Positions 10,035-22,015 are shown, counted from the stretch's first letter. The stretch is DNA of 64,000 nucleotides from Strigamia acuminata (GCA_949358305.1 OX442316.1:7440001-7504000), one strand, 5' to 3'. Made by a program: numbers and translations. Notes: generated from the letters alone by a model not told the origin.

Positions 10035-13000
10035 CTGGGGAATCTACAATGAAATCGTAATGCTGGGAAATAGATAGTTCAACATTTGGATTCAACCACA
10101 TTTTATTTACTTCTTTCTATGTTTTGGGGAAATATCTAACGAAAAAAAGGATTTTAAGAAGAAATTCGTTCCTTTGCTTTCTTTCTCAAGTCGGATGCAA
10201 TGCAGAAGCTTGAAAAACGTTTTTTTTTTTAAAGACTTTAAAGGTTAACTTCCGGAATGACCCTGTTGGAAAATTAATTCGAGTATTTACTTGCAAATCT
10301 TTCTTGGTTTTTTTTTTTCTTTTTTTTTTCTCAAAATGATTTAAGCGGTGCTCGATCTTGAGTTTACCATCTCGAGTGTTTTCTTTGTATACGGTATATT
10401 TGCAGTGGCCCAGCTCATTATCATTAACTATCGGCGAACAAATAACTCATAACGTTGATGGCAAATTGTGTATTCTAAGTTTCTAACTGCCTTATTAAAT
10501 CATGAAGCCATTAGTGTTACCTTTTTATTTTTATTATACAATAAATAAAAAATATATTTAAAAAAAAATACCATTCAATGAGAGTGCAACCATGTGAAAT
10601 AAGTGATGTAATCAGCTTTAAGTTTCCATTGGCACAGAAGAGGATTGAAAAATGCAGTATTCTGAAAATGTGCGCTACATATAAAAGAAAAAAAATCCGT
10701 TTATTTGACAAAACCGGCAAAGAAAAAGGCCGTAAAGTAGCAAATAAAACCTTTTAAAAAATAAAATTGATTAAAAGAAAAAGTTACATGAAATCTAGAC
10801 CAACTTCCTTTTCAGAGTTTCTAGAAAGGCTGGAAAGATTGTCAATTTTTTTGTGATTGGTCATCAAAAGGGAGAAAATGCGTTTCCTGTTTGAAACATG
10901 TGTAATCTCAACCCACGCGCGCTACACCTGCTCTACACTCGTGATAATTGGCAGATCGCTTTTGTTTAGCTGTCGGTTTGTTGTGGGAGTGGTGTGTGGC
11001 TGTGCCGAAATGACAAAAGAAATAGGAACCATTCCGTGTCACCTGTGCATTTTACAAAGAATGCCTGTTGCGTCAGTCTTAATTAAGACGCGAGAGGTTT
11101 TGCTCGCGATGCAGATGCATTCTCTTTGATTTGTAAACGAATGCCTATTCCTTCCGTCTACAAAAGTCAATTATACAAATTGAAGCGAGAAAGAACGGCC
11201 CTGGCACCATCTACAAGAAAACTTTTCTCGTGATTTCATTAACCATAGTTGTCTTCAGTTAACTTCCTCGTTGTCTTTTTTTTGCCTGATGGATTTGTGG
11301 TTCAATTATTCACATTTCACATCGTTAACAAGAAACATAAAACATGCATTGGACTACTTTAAAGGCGAATGTTTAATTATGTTAGGTTCGTTTTTAAAAT
11401 AAAAGGTTTTTTATTGGTTTGTAATCGTTTAAAAAATTCCCATTTTTGGTTGTTGTTTACGAGAGCATTCAGTTGATTGAAAAATAACACTATTTTCTGA
11501 ATTCTCACAATTTAATTATTCAGTTGTTATGACAACCAAAACACCATAACACATTGCAATAAACGAGGTGTTTCTCTGACGTCTATTGACATACACATTG
11601 CTGGGATGTAGGCATAACTTGAATACTTCAGATAAAGGATTTCCATTTACATGATTAAATATTACAAAATATTACAGTATAATTTCCCTGCCTTCGAGAC
11701 GTAGAATAATTCCATTCCTGAAATTAATGAAATGCGGAACTATTTTCAATTAAAAATCCGTTTTTAATAACATTCTTGAACATACGATTAAACGTCGTAT
11801 ATTTCATAATAATTTAATATTCTATGAATCATAAGTCATATTTAATATGATTGCATAGCACCATAAATAAGCAATAAGATTATTCACCTTTGAGGTATCT
11901 CTCATTACAAATTAACACATCCCAGCCAAACCATCACTATTACAAATTAAATTTAAGAACTTATCAATTTCGCGTGAAACTTTAAAACAAAGTGTACGCA
12001 GATGTGAATTTAAAACACCGTAATGACTCCCGTCTGTTTTTTTTCCTCCGTTTTTTGCTTTTTTGTTTAAGCAACCCAAAGTCATGTAAACAAAGTCACT
12101 TGTTGATTTGCTTATAGGATCGAAAATTTCTATTAGCTTTTGTGCGTGGTAATGGAGTCGAGGGGCGGCTACCACTGCGAATGCTAATAGCTTTTCCATG
12201 TCGTCAACTCCGAGGTGAATTCTTCAATCAGTTGCAAAGTGCGCAATCTCAACGACTCATGTTTGCACTGCCTAAACTGTACTTAATTTGCTCGATTTTT
12301 TGCCTCGGATTCTCGTGACTGAACTAAGAAGTTGGGTTACCTCGGCAACGTTATTTCAATCAGTTGATGGTCACATTGTTGTGGCTTTCCAATTATAATC
12401 CGATTAGGATGTACATGAGAGCCGAAATTGACTGTTGCCAAGGGATCTGGATGCACCGTATCTGAGCAACACACACGACGACACTATTTCTGAGCGCGTA
12501 TATCTTGCGAATCTCACGAGGGAGTTTAAAATATTATTCAGTGCGCGAGCTCACCTAATGACTGATATGACAGTGGATGTCTCCTGTAATATGTTATCAG
12601 CTTTGCATCTGATTACATGTTGCACGCCCAGGATGAAAAAAGATACACGCACCAGAATGGCGTCACCTCTGTCGAATGTTATTACATACGGTCATGTATT
12701 ACACTTTTTCTCTTTTATTATTATTTTTTTTTTTAGAATAGATCTCCCTGCTGCGTAATATCCCAGAGGGAAGAAGATCTTTCAGTTTAATTAGTGTAAT
12801 TTTAATATGTATAAGTTTAGTGAGTCAACTGTTGTATTGAATTATTCAAATTTTGTTTTAACACGCTCAGTGTTGACCGCAATGCAAACGAAACATTTGC
12901 TTCTTTTTATACGAGTTGCAATAACAAATTCATTTGCATTTCGTATGGAAACGACAATATTGTCTTTACTGCTGGCACTGAACAGAACGTTGTTTGTATT

Positions 13001-14547
13001 CACCTCGTATTGCAATAAAACATTTACCCGAAAACACTTTTCTGTTAATTTTAGACTAATATATATTAAAATTTCTCTTTGAAGATTTTTTTTTTTAAAA
13101 TTGTAAAAAAAAAGTAATTATCTTTGACTACTAAGGGGGACCACCTTGCTTTTTTTTGGGCACCAAATAGAATTTATTTACAATTACAATATTCCCTTTA
13201 AAGAGGTTAAATGTTGAGTTGCAATTTAACGAGTAAAGTTGTTTTACGTTTCCTCTGTCCACGATCAAAGTGCACTTAAATCAGACACGAGAGAGGGTTT
13301 ACAAATCCATTGTTCTCGTTATCAGCTTGAAACACGGGTGCCATTTATATTTTTCCGTAAATAATCCTCCAAGTTATTAAAATGAAATATTCTTGTTAGC
13401 TTGCGCAATTACGGTTTATGGAAAAATGATGTAACTTGTTTGAATCGACAACTGCAACGGTCGGACACAGTTTTTGCTCTTTTCTGCGAAATTGAGGCAA
13501 ATTGAAAAATAATTCCCGGTGGGAAATGCTGATTACGTGTAGCCACTGACCTTCTCTGCCACGGATGATGCGCAACGATAAGACCTCGTCTACACTCAAG
13601 AAGGGAGGGAAAGGAAGGGTCACGAATGGAGGCCACTCTCCCTAATATTTGCTTGGCTGGAAATCGATCGGAAAGATTTTGTTTCACTTCAATTTTCTTT
13701 TACCACATCTTGGGTCTTGTCTGAAATGAAATAAATTTGAACGATAAATGCATAAAAAAAAGTATTCGGCGAGAGATTAATTCACTTGCAAACTGGTTTA
13801 TGAAACTTCTTCCTCCTGCGAGGAGCCAGGTGCATGATTTCGATCATTTGTCGATAAGATCCAAGGTCGTTTTTCTCGCAACCTCAGCTGCCCTTTAACG
13901 GTGGATGTGTATATGTTTCAACTGTTTCTGTAGCAGGACTCTGGAGAATCGGTCAGCTGTTTTAAGTGATGACTGCACATGCAGCATGGCGGCGAACAAT
14001 AATTCACTGGATGTACACAATAGTCCCGTTGGTGTCTGCTCAATATCGATCCAAGTTCGGTGTGTTTATTTGGATGGTCCAAGTTTACTTTCACACATGA
14101 CGAATCGAGTTTAATATTAATCGAACGTCAGCTAATGAGTTTTCAGGTCAACATTGACTTAAGTGATGACGCAACAAAATATGATTCTAATTTAATATTT
14201 CTGCGCCCATGACTTTCCACTTTCCAATCATTAGCACTCTTGACTCGGGAAAATATTTCGATTTGGTAGTTCGTGGGTGAGCAAAGGATGGTTGGGATTC
14301 CACATTGAGCCACACCTGCGCTTTGCTCTCACGATAATAAAATTCTCTAAAAAAAAAATAAAAAAAAACAAACATAAATTTTATTGAAAAAATAAAAGAA
14401 ATTAAACTTCACCTCTTACCAATCCATCATTACTTAAATAGTTTTATAATGACTCGTTTATTTGCTTTTAACTTATGGCATTGCCATTTGACATCATCCT
14501 TTCTTTAAAAATAACGACGCATTCCAAGTTTTGTCACCCGCCACGCG
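10035..14547. other. Gene-free stretch left of the copia element
   Basis: No supported gene. The longest frames here (about 90-107 codons, for example around 12435-12758 and 10857-11129) are not protein-like or depend on non-ATG starts. One strong plus-strand acceptor (TTTCTGTAGCAG at 13925-13936) is followed by 58 open codons to 14114, but the same patch is equally open and protein-like on the minus strand. I do not call it. Confidence 0.45.
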
Positions 14548-14552
14548 GTGGC
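14548..14552. repeat. Target-site duplication, left copy (GTGGC)
   Basis: GTGGC directly before the 5' LTR. The same five bases follow the 3' LTR at 19269-19273. A 5-bp duplication is standard for Ty1/copia integration. Confidence 0.95.
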
Positions 14553-14729
14553 TGTTGTATTGTAATAATTAGATTTTACGCGCAATTGTCGTTTCTGTTG
14601 CTACGGCTACCAATCTGTATTGGTAACGTGCACTTGTTGTAAAACTCGCACTTGTTCGCAAACATTTGACAAGTAAAGTTGTTACTTTTTCCTTTCTCGA
14701 AAACGTCTCTTTTTACTACACATTCCACA
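14553..14729 (+). repeat. Copia 5' LTR (177 bp)
   Basis: Identical by eye to 19092-19268, with TG...CA ends. No obvious TATA box. The transcription start cannot be placed from the sequence. Confidence 0.97.
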
Positions 14730-14731
14730 TT

Positions 14732-14742
14732 TGGTAGCAGAG
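14732..14742 (+). other. Copia primer-binding site, initiator tRNA-Met
   Basis: TGGTAGCAGAG, two bases after the LTR. It is complementary to the 3' end (CUCUGCUACCA) of metazoan initiator tRNA-Met. This implies priming by the intact tRNA 3' end. Drosophila copia by contrast uses an internal fragment of the same tRNA. Confidence 0.85.
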
Positions 14743-14881
14743 TCGGGTTTGGACACGATTCACGGTCAAAAAGGAAGACGTTTGTGATATAACTTTGAAG
14801 AAATCGAAGCTATAAAGAAGGAAGAGAAGAACAAAGAACAAAGAACGAAGAACGATCGAAACGTGCGCGAAACGTTCGAAA

Positions 14882-17800
14882 ATGGCCGACGCGATTTCAG
14901 CAGGCTCGCTGAACAGAATAGAACTGCTCAGTGTTCGAAATTATTTTGTCTGGAGGTTCAAGGTTGGCGCACTACTGGAGGCGAAAGGTCTGACCAGTGC
15001 ATTAACGGATGCGGAGCCAGAAAAACCGGTTGTAGGAGCGGCAGATTTTGATGACAAAGACAAAATTCATAAGGCGTGGGCAAAGAACAACAGCGAAGCG
15101 GTAGGAATTCTCGCATTAACGATTTCGGACGAGGAAGCGACGACGTGCATGAGCATGACGAATGCTAAAGAAATGTGGGAACATTTGAAAACCCAACACG
15201 CCGCGTTGACCGTCGAAAAACAAGTTGATGCGGCCGCCAGACTCACCACACTCAAAATGCGTACAGACGAGTCAGTGGACCAATACGTAAATCGAGCAAG
15301 GTCCATTCAGGCCAAGGCAAAGGCCGTGGGACGCGACATACCGGACCGAGAGGTAATTTTATATGCCACTAAGGGACTTTTGCCGAAATACCACGCCACA
15401 GGGCGCGACTATCGTTCAAAATTGGATGCAAAAATCGAGGATTTGCGAGCTGGACTCCTCACGGAGGAGCAGTGGGGACCTGCAATGAACGACAACACCA
15501 ACGTGCCAAGTTCAATCGCGCTCAAAGCGCAGGCGGGCAGAAACTCGGGTGGAAAGAAACCGAAGGACGGGAATAAACGAACGTGTTTTGAATGCGGCAA
15601 GGCGGGCCACATAGCCAAGGATTGCTGGGTGCGATTCCCCGAGAAACGACCCAAGCAGCAGAAGGAAGCGGCAAAAATCGCGCAAGTGGAGTCGCCGCAA
15701 CACGCGTACGTAGCTGTTTTCAAGGACGAAACGTACACAACGCCCGTTCATCATGCGTTCGTTGTCGATTTGGGCGACGATCTTTCAACGAGATCCAAGT
15801 GGATTCTGGACTCCGGCGCTTCATCGCACATGTCGTGCCGCCGCGAATGGTTTGCAGACATGGAAGAATTTGAAGCCACGGTCACGACGGCGAAGAAAGG
15901 CACGGAGTTGTTGGCCAAAGGGAGAGGAGACATTATAATCGAATGTTGCTTACCGGACGAGACAGTGAAGAAAATAACACTTTTGCAAGTTTTATACGTT
16001 CCAGATTTGAAAGGAAATCTACTCTCCATTCCCAAGCTAACCGCCAAGAAATGCAAAGTGGTATTTAACGACCAAATTGTTGACGTGCTTGACCCCAATG
16101 GCCGACTCGTGGCACAAGGCAAGAAGAGTGGTGACATGTTCTTTTTGGAAAATAAAAAGGAACAAACGGTCACCATGGCACAAGAAACGTCAACGACGAC
16201 TGGAAAGGAGTTGTGGCACAAACGACTCTGTCATCTAAACGAGGAAACGCTTGACCAGATGCGTACGCGCGAAGCAGTTCACGGAATAAAATTCGGTGAT
16301 GAAAAACTATCCAAATGCAGTTCGTGCATTGAGGGGAAGCTGACGAGAGCGCCACACAAACGAATAACAGGCAAGCAATCACAGAAAATTTTAGAATTAA
16401 TACACGCTGACCTGGTGGGACCATTTCAAGTTCCGTCGTTGTCGGGTTCGAGATACGCGTTTGTTTTGACAGATGACTTCTCCAGGAAGAAATTCGTCTA
16501 TTTCTTGAAGGAGAAATCGCAAACATTGGGATTTTTCCAAACATTTAAATTGATGATGGAAAAACAAACAGGCAACACGATTTGCAGACTACGCACGGAC
16601 AATGGAGGCGAGTTCACCAGCAGAGAATTTGCCATTTTTTGTGAAGCGAATGGAATTGACCACGAGCTCACAGTCCCATTTAATCCGGCCAGCAACGGAA
16701 TCGCCGAGCGGTCAAACCGGACGCTTGTTGAGACAGCGAGAACGTTATTGGCACATTCGAAGCTGCCTTTACGTTTCTGGGCAGAAGCGTTGGCGACAGC
16801 TGCATTCGTCAAAAATCGGACGACCACTAAACCCAACGGTCAATTAGTTCCTGAAGAGATTTGGACGGGGCGGAAGCCCACCGTCACTTTTCTTCGTGTC
16901 TTTGGCTGCGTAGCGTGGCTACACATTCCAGACAGTCAGCGACGCAAGCTTGACGTGAAGGCGCGACAAGGCGTTTTCATTGGCTACTCTGCCACGCGAA
17001 AGGCTTACAGGATTTTTGTCCCTGAGTTTGGAGACGTTGTGGAAGCACGCTCAGTCGTTTTTGATGAAGCGTCAAACGGGGCAAAGATTCTCAACGCTCG
17101 TGGTTCGGACGGACACCGGGAAGAAATACTTCGCGAGTTAGACGAACCGGTCGATGTTCGAGCGGATCCGCCTGCTCGCGAGGAGGAGGAGCAAGACGGG
17201 GATCCGGTGGTAAAACCACAAGCGTTGCCAGATGCTGCAGAAGTGGAGCGAGCTGCAGGACGACCCAGAGGTGCGACTGCCGAAGCCGTCGCTTTGCGTC
17301 GCGAAGATGAAAGACGCGAACGCGAGCAACAATTGGTTGCGTCGGGCGTACGTCGTTCTGAACGTGTGGCAGGGCGCGTCGAGATGGCGAATATCGCAGA
17401 AGAAAACACGCGCGAGTTGTACACACCAGAGACGTATGGGGAGGCGATCAGCTGTCCTGATCGCGAAAAATGGATCGACGCTATGGAAAGCGAAATCGAC
17501 TCTCTTCAAGTCAACCGGGTTTGGCGACTGGTCAAGCGACGGCCGGAGATGCGCACGATTCGCAGTAAATGGATCTACCGAATTAAATTAAATGTCGACA
17601 GGTCCATTAGCAAATACAAGGCGCGACTTGTGGCAGTCGGCTATGCCCAGCGCCCTGGCATCGACTTTAACGAGACATTCTCGCCAGTAGTCCGCACCGA
17701 GTCGTTACGCATAATTTTGTTTTTGGTGGCGACCTTGCGATTAAAAACCAAACAGTTTGACGTCAAGACAGCTTATCTCCACGGAGATTTAGATGTCGAA

Positions 17801-18985
17801 ATTTTCATGGATCAACCAGAGGGATTCTCGCAGAGTGACCAAGAAGTTTGCCTGCTTGAAAGAAGCCTTTATGGATTGCGCCAATCCGGGCGCTGCTGGA
17901 ATAAGCGCCTGGATGACGAGCTCACAAGACTAGGACTTCAACCAACTGCAGACGATGCGTGCGTCTATGTTTACGTGGAACGAGATGGAATTCTGATCCT
18001 CGCGGTGTACGTGGACGACATGCTAGCCGCCTTCTCGGACGAAAAGATTATGGAATGGCTGTTGGTGGAACTGAAAAAGGTCTTTGATCTCGTCGAATTA
18101 GGCGAAGTCCATTATTTGCTCGGAATGGAGATACAAATCACGGAACAAGGCATTTGGATTGGTCAGCAAAAATATGTGGACGAAATTCTGGACACATTCG
18201 ACCTGCACGGTCGTGCAAAGGCCTGCACACCAATGGTGGTGGGTCAAGATCTTGACGTGTTCGGGGATTCATGCAACGTTGATCAACGAGCTTACCAGCG
18301 GATTTTGGGATCCATCATGCACCTGATGGTCATCACGAGACCAGACCTTTCGTTTGCTGTAAGCAAACTCTCGTCATATTCAAGGGACCCGCGGGAAATC
18401 CACTTTCGTGCGCTGAAGCGCGTATTGAGTTACGTGAGACGGACGCGAGACTTCAAGTTGTTTCTTCCCTCGACAAGCGGAAGCGTCACCGGCTACTCGG
18501 ACGCGAGCTGGTGCTCCACGAAAACAGCACAATCGTTTTCAGGCGTCTTAATCAAGTTGGGGAACACCCCAATATACTGGAAGACGAAAAAACAACAGCT
18601 GATAGCCATGTCCTCGTGCGAAAGCGAGATTCTCGCAATATGCGAACTCCTCAAAGGGTTGAAGTGGGTCCGGAGTATGCTGCACGGATTAGGACAAGGA
18701 GCGCTTATTCCAAAAAGCATTCCCATTTACACGGACAGTACGGGAGCGATGGACGTGGTGATTGGCGCAAATCAATTTGGCAGGACGAAACACATAAATC
18801 GTCATTTAATGTTTGTCCGTCAAGACGCTTATTTAGGTAACATCCACCTGGTCCACATGCCCTCGAACGTATTACCTGCAGATTTCCTCACGAAGGCCGT
18901 CCCGGCAGAAAAGATGATGATGAGTTGCAATGAAGTCGGGCTGAGAGAAAATGCAGAGCCAGAGAAAAAGATGAAGAAAAATTGA
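14882..18985 (+). CDS. Copia gag-pol polyprotein, 1367 aa
   Basis: One frame encodes every protein needed for copia-type retrotransposition in virus-like particles. The gag region covers about 1-230. It is followed by a CCHC zinc knuckle (C235, C238, H243, C248), the protease motif DSG at 310-312 and the pre-integrase zinc module (H446, H451, C479, C482). The integrase catalytic triad is D510, D573, E609 (DDX35E). An acidic and Arg-rich linker spans about 745-830. Reverse transcriptase follows, with D960 and YVDD at 1043-1046, then RNase H with D1207, E1247 and D1285. No stop or frameshift interrupts it, and there is no envelope gene. The ATG at 14882 lies 152 bases after the LTR and is the first long-frame ATG. 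Gag and pol are fused in one frame, so particle stoichiometry must be set by processing or splicing rather than frameshifting. Confidence 0.98.
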   Translation: MADAISAGSLNRIELLSVRNYFVWRFKVGALLEAKGLTSALTDAEPEKPVVGAADFDDKDKIHKAWAKNNSEAVGILALTISDEEATTCMSMTNAKEMWEHLKTQHAALTVEKQVDAAARLTTLKMRTDESVDQYVNRARSIQAKAKAVGRDIPDREVILYATKGLLPKYHATGRDYRSKLDAKIEDLRAGLLTEEQWGPAMNDNTNVPSSIALKAQAGRNSGGKKPKDGNKRTCFECGKAGHIAKDCWVRFPEKRPKQQKEAAKIAQVESPQHAYVAVFKDETYTTPVHHAFVVDLGDDLSTRSKWILDSGASSHMSCRREWFADMEEFEATVTTAKKGTELLAKGRGDIIIECCLPDETVKKITLLQVLYVPDLKGNLLSIPKLTAKKCKVVFNDQIVDVLDPNGRLVAQGKKSGDMFFLENKKEQTVTMAQETSTTTGKELWHKRLCHLNEETLDQMRTREAVHGIKFGDEKLSKCSSCIEGKLTRAPHKRITGKQSQKILELIHADLVGPFQVPSLSGSRYAFVLTDDFSRKKFVYFLKEKSQTLGFFQTFKLMMEKQTGNTICRLRTDNGGEFTSREFAIFCEANGIDHELTVPFNPASNGIAERSNRTLVETARTLLAHSKLPLRFWAEALATAAFVKNRTTTKPNGQLVPEEIWTGRKPTVTFLRVFGCVAWLHIPDSQRRKLDVKARQGVFIGYSATRKAYRIFVPEFGDVVEARSVVFDEASNGAKILNARGSDGHREEILRELDEPVDVRADPPAREEEEQDGDPVVKPQALPDAAEVERAAGRPRGATAEAVALRREDERREREQQLVASGVRRSERVAGRVEMANIAEENTRELYTPETYGEAISCPDREKWIDAMESEIDSLQVNRVWRLVKRRPEMRTIRSKWIYRIKLNVDRSISKYKARLVAVGYAQRPGIDFNETFSPVVRTESLRIILFLVATLRLKTKQFDVKTAYLHGDLDVEIFMDQPEGFSQSDQEVCLLERSLYGLRQSGRCWNKRLDDELTRLGLQPTADDACVYVYVERDGILILAVYVDDMLAAFSDEKIMEWLLVELKKVFDLVELGEVHYLLGMEIQITEQGIWIGQQKYVDEILDTFDLHGRAKACTPMVVGQDLDVFGDSCNVDQRAYQRILGSIMHLMVITRPDLSFAVSKLSSYSRDPREIHFRALKRVLSYVRRTRDFKLFLPSTSGSVTGYSDASWCSTKTAQSFSGVLIKLGNTPIYWKTKKQQLIAMSSCESEILAICELLKGLKWVRSMLHGLGQGALIPKSIPIYTDSTGAMDVVIGANQFGRTKHINRHLMFVRQDAYLGNIHLVHMPSNVLPADFLTKAVPAEKMMMSCNEVGLRENAEPEKKMKKN

Positions 18986-19080
18986 AAGACAATTGAAGAT
19001 TTTATTGTATTTCGTTTTTCAAATGTTATGTTAGTTATTAAGTTACATTCATTTTTTGTCATGACAAGCGAGTATAATCT

Positions 19081-19091
19081 AATGGAGGATT
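19081..19091 (+). other. Copia polypurine tract
   Basis: A short purine-rich run (AATGGAGGA) ends two bases before the 3' LTR, where plus-strand priming is expected. It is short and interrupted by a T, as in many copia elements. Confidence 0.6.
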
Positions 19092-19268
19092 TGTTGTATT
19101 GTAATAATTAGATTTTACGCGCAATTGTCGTTTCTGTTGCTACGGCTACCAATCTGTATTGGTAACGTGCACTTGTTGTAAAACTCGCACTTGTTCGCAA
19201 ACATTTGACAAGTAAAGTTGTTACTTTTTCCTTTCTCGAAAACGTCTCTTTTTACTACACATTCCACA
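19092..19268 (+). repeat. Copia 3' LTR (177 bp)
   Basis: Identical by eye to the 5' LTR, starting TGTTG and ending CCACA. It is followed directly by the GTGGC duplication at 19269-19273. Confidence 0.97.
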
Positions 19269-19273
19269 GTGGC
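19269..19273. repeat. Target-site duplication, right copy (GTGGC)
   Basis: Matches 14548-14552 exactly. Confidence 0.95.
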
Positions 19274-21666
19274 GTCGTGACGATGAATAAGTTTGTTAAC
19301 CCTAGAAGACGAAAATGCCGCAACAGTTTCCGAAGCAGATCCTGACACCTTGAATAAAAAAGATTGTATCGTGTTGTGTTAAAAAAAAAGGTAACAAAGT
19401 AAGTCTTTAAAATCGATAACACGTTTTACTCTCAATCCTCATTTATCATTGAACTTTTGATCGGATAGCGACGCCATCATTCGTCAATTGCAACTGTGAC
19501 CAAGCACATGCCGCCAGGGATGAAGTGGTTACGATTAGATAAACTTGTGGTCATAGTAAGCGATGATTTCGTATCTGCTTTTTTCCTCTCAAACTTGAAT
19601 CACGCGGGACTGAACACACTCCGTCATCGTTGATAGACATTTTTTTGACAGGCCGCAACTCGCCTAATCTAGTAGTTCCTAGGTCTAATTGACTCAGTGA
19701 CGAATGTTTGCACGAACAAATGATGAAAGGCAAGTTTTTCCCTCACACCACACGCAATCTTTTTCCTATGATCACCTTTATCCTTCAAAAATAGGTTTTA
19801 CATTTTAGCCATAACAAGGACGCCATTAATCCCAAAACAATGGCGAGTGATTGCAAAATGGCGGTTATTGACAGTCGACCCCCTGAGACTATTTTAATAT
19901 GTAAACATATTAGGTTACTGAAGATCGCTTGGGAAAAATCAGGTATGGATTTAAGCTTCAAAAGCATGTATGTTTTCCTCCAGAACTATCGTATCATGTT
20001 TCTGTCATGTTATTCTGCGAAAACATTTTTTTCTCCCCGCTGGTGTTGTGTTTGCTTCGAGTAAACAATTCTAAAATTTCAGTTTTATTTTTTTTATTTT
20101 ATTTTTTGTTGTTTTATTATTACGCGTGTGAAAGTTCTGTACATTGGCGTTGAATGTACTTGTGGGTGCCGTATTGGGTGGAGCCTCAAATTGCCCCAAT
20201 GTTTCTATTAATTATAATGAGTAGGTGTAATGGAGTGGGCCGCTGGATTTTCCACACTTGCCTATTAATCTAAGATCCTGCGCCTAATTAATTCGCCCAC
20301 GTGCAGTTTAATTAGACTTTTTCGTGTATGAGTGCACTTGGTAATTCCTTAAGCCCAAATTGGTCGTTACGAGTAATGGACAGACGCAGGTTTATTACAG
20401 GTAAGGGCAGGAAAAAGTGAAAACATTTCACACACCATACTCGCCCGCCCTTTTCATTACCTATAAGATTACGATTTTTACTACTTGCGTCCATGATAGC
20501 TTTTAATCACTTTCTACCGTCGTTTTTATTTTTATTTTTTTATTTTTTGCATGCGAGGAATTTACTATACTGATGTGAAATTGTTTTTTTTTGTGACTTA
20601 GTACGTGGGGAAGTAAAGGTGGAGTATTATTTTGTGTTATTATTCTTAAGAGAATTATTTATCTTACTTTATTTAAATGTAGGAGAAAAGTTGAATGTTT
20701 ATCAGTGGTTTTGCACTGAATGATCGATTCACGGCTGCCATTTTATGCGGTACAATGCACTTGGGTTGGAGTACTACTTATGAAGGAGACTCAAAATGGC
20801 CGTAATGTATGTAATAAAAAAAAATGTTCATCGTACTTCCATGAACATTTTTAGTGCTACGGTGCAATTCAAATAATTCCCCGGGGATTTATTTGAGGCA
20901 GAGAATTATTCCGGGTTACTTTTCTCGCTTAGAAGCATCTAATACATGTGAAAAATGAAACATGCTGAGCTTAATTAAAACGTGTTTTAGATGCGTTTCT
21001 GTTAGGAACTTTAAATTTTAAAGAGATCTGGAACTGAAACCAAGTAAAAAATAAGAGAAAAACAAATAGTTTTGTATGAATAAAAGATGAGGATTAAAAA
21101 AAAATGACGTTTAGAATGAAATGAAGCGTAAAACACTGCAAAATTTATCTTTTTTTTTAAAGTAACACAAGTTTGCCAAACTGTAAATAATATCCAAATT
21201 TCTCGCACGTCAATTCAAGTAATTTGATTCGCAGTCGATTTGATACCGGGTGTGTCCCGACTCAATTTGATTCGATAACGTGAAGCAGTAGCAAGTGATT
21301 CGTCTAATTTTATTACTCATCACTTGTTATTTTTCTTCTCAGACTGATTGGAGTTGGCATTAAAAAGTAAAAATAAAAAGCAAGGTGTTTGATGGCGCCT
21401 TAAGGCTTGACCTTGTCACGATTCCCCTTTGAAACCCCTCAAATGTGCTCCAATTTAGCAAAGAAAGAAAAAAAATGTGAAAGACAACTGTTGAAATGAA
21501 CCAATCTGACTAGTTGCTAAGCCTTGTAACAAATCCTTCAGTGCGGTTTAACAATCTTCATTCCCACGATGATGCAGTGCAGTGGCCTGGTTCTCCCGAA
21601 GGGGATTGTGGGATGTATGCAGACGCTCCTCCAAGCGTTTGCTCGTGTGCCAGCAGTACTTAGTGC
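19274..21666. other. Gene-free stretch
   Basis: No supported gene. The DNA is AT-rich and ends in a GC-richer patch (about 21540-21720) that probably belongs to the promoter of the exon at 21934. A CAG before GTAAGG at 20398-20406 has a poor pyrimidine tract and is not called. Confidence 0.45.
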
Positions 21667-21672
21667 TCAGTC
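21667..21672 (+). promoter_or_regulatory. Possible arthropod initiator (TCAGTC)
   Basis: TCAGTC matches the arthropod Inr consensus TCAGT. It sits in a locally GC-rich patch 265 bases upstream of the ATG at 21934. At +28 to +32 relative to the A at 21669 the bases GTACA match four of five positions of the DPE consensus. There is no TATA box about 30 bases upstream. It is only suggestive without transcript data. Confidence 0.25.
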
Positions 21673-21933
21673 GAGTCGGCGCAGGCATGGGTGCAGTACA
21701 CGCGCTACATTTGCTCGCTGAATTATTCCTCGTGGTCCCTTTATGACTGCCTGGATTTAGTCGTTCGAATTAAGCAACATTTTTATTTTTATTGTTTTAT
21801 TTTTGCAATCAAGTTACCACGCCTGAAACTGTATCGAGCCCGAGTTGTGTATTTGTGAATGTGCATCAATTGACCCATCGATGGGATTGGACATTCGAAG
21901 GACCCTGAGGAGTAACGCGCGTCCGTAGTCATC

Positions 21934-22015
21934 ATGTCATTCGTAGTTCTCGCGTTTGCAGTTGCGATACTCGTGTGTACAGGATTTTTTGGGCGAGCGG
22001 ACAACAGTTTGAGAG
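21934..22015 (+). CDS. Possible first coding exon: signal peptide of a secreted or membrane protein
   Basis: The ATG has A at -3. It opens 27 codons plus one base and stops at a donor (GAGAG before GTCAGT). The peptide has a classic signal sequence: a short N-terminus, a hydrophobic core of about 15 residues (VVLAFAVAILVCTGFF), then GRA followed by DNSLR. Cleavage after Ala22 fits the small-residue rule at -1 and -3. Without splicing the frame soon runs into stops. A possible initiator lies 265 bases upstream. The partner exon is unknown. One candidate is the acceptor at 22946. Another is a distant exon beyond a giant intron. The protein family cannot be guessed from a signal peptide. Confidence 0.4.

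Larger units (their letters stand above)
14553..19268 (+). mobile_element. Complete Ty1/copia LTR retrotransposon, 4716 bp
   Basis: The element has two 177-bp LTRs that appear identical along their whole length. They start TGTTG and end CCACA. Between them lie a primer-binding site two bases inside the 5' LTR, one uninterrupted gag-pol frame and a short purine tract before the 3' LTR. A perfect GTGGC duplication flanks it. The order protease, integrase, reverse transcriptase, RNase H is the copia order. Identical LTRs plus an unbroken frame mean a recent insertion, and the copy may still be competent. I cannot name the lineage. Confidence 0.98.

Noticed and set aside
12435-12758. 107-codon plus-strand frame
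   Set aside because: Starts from a non-ATG codon, its end is Phe/Ile-rich from a T-run, and no family is recognised.
13937-14114. 58 open codons after a strong plus-strand acceptor
   Set aside because: The opposite strand is equally open and protein-like, so the frame carries little evidence; kept only as a note.
20385-20406. ACAG|GTAAGG junction resembling a recursive splice site
   Set aside because: The preceding bases are purine-rich, so it lacks an acceptor tract.
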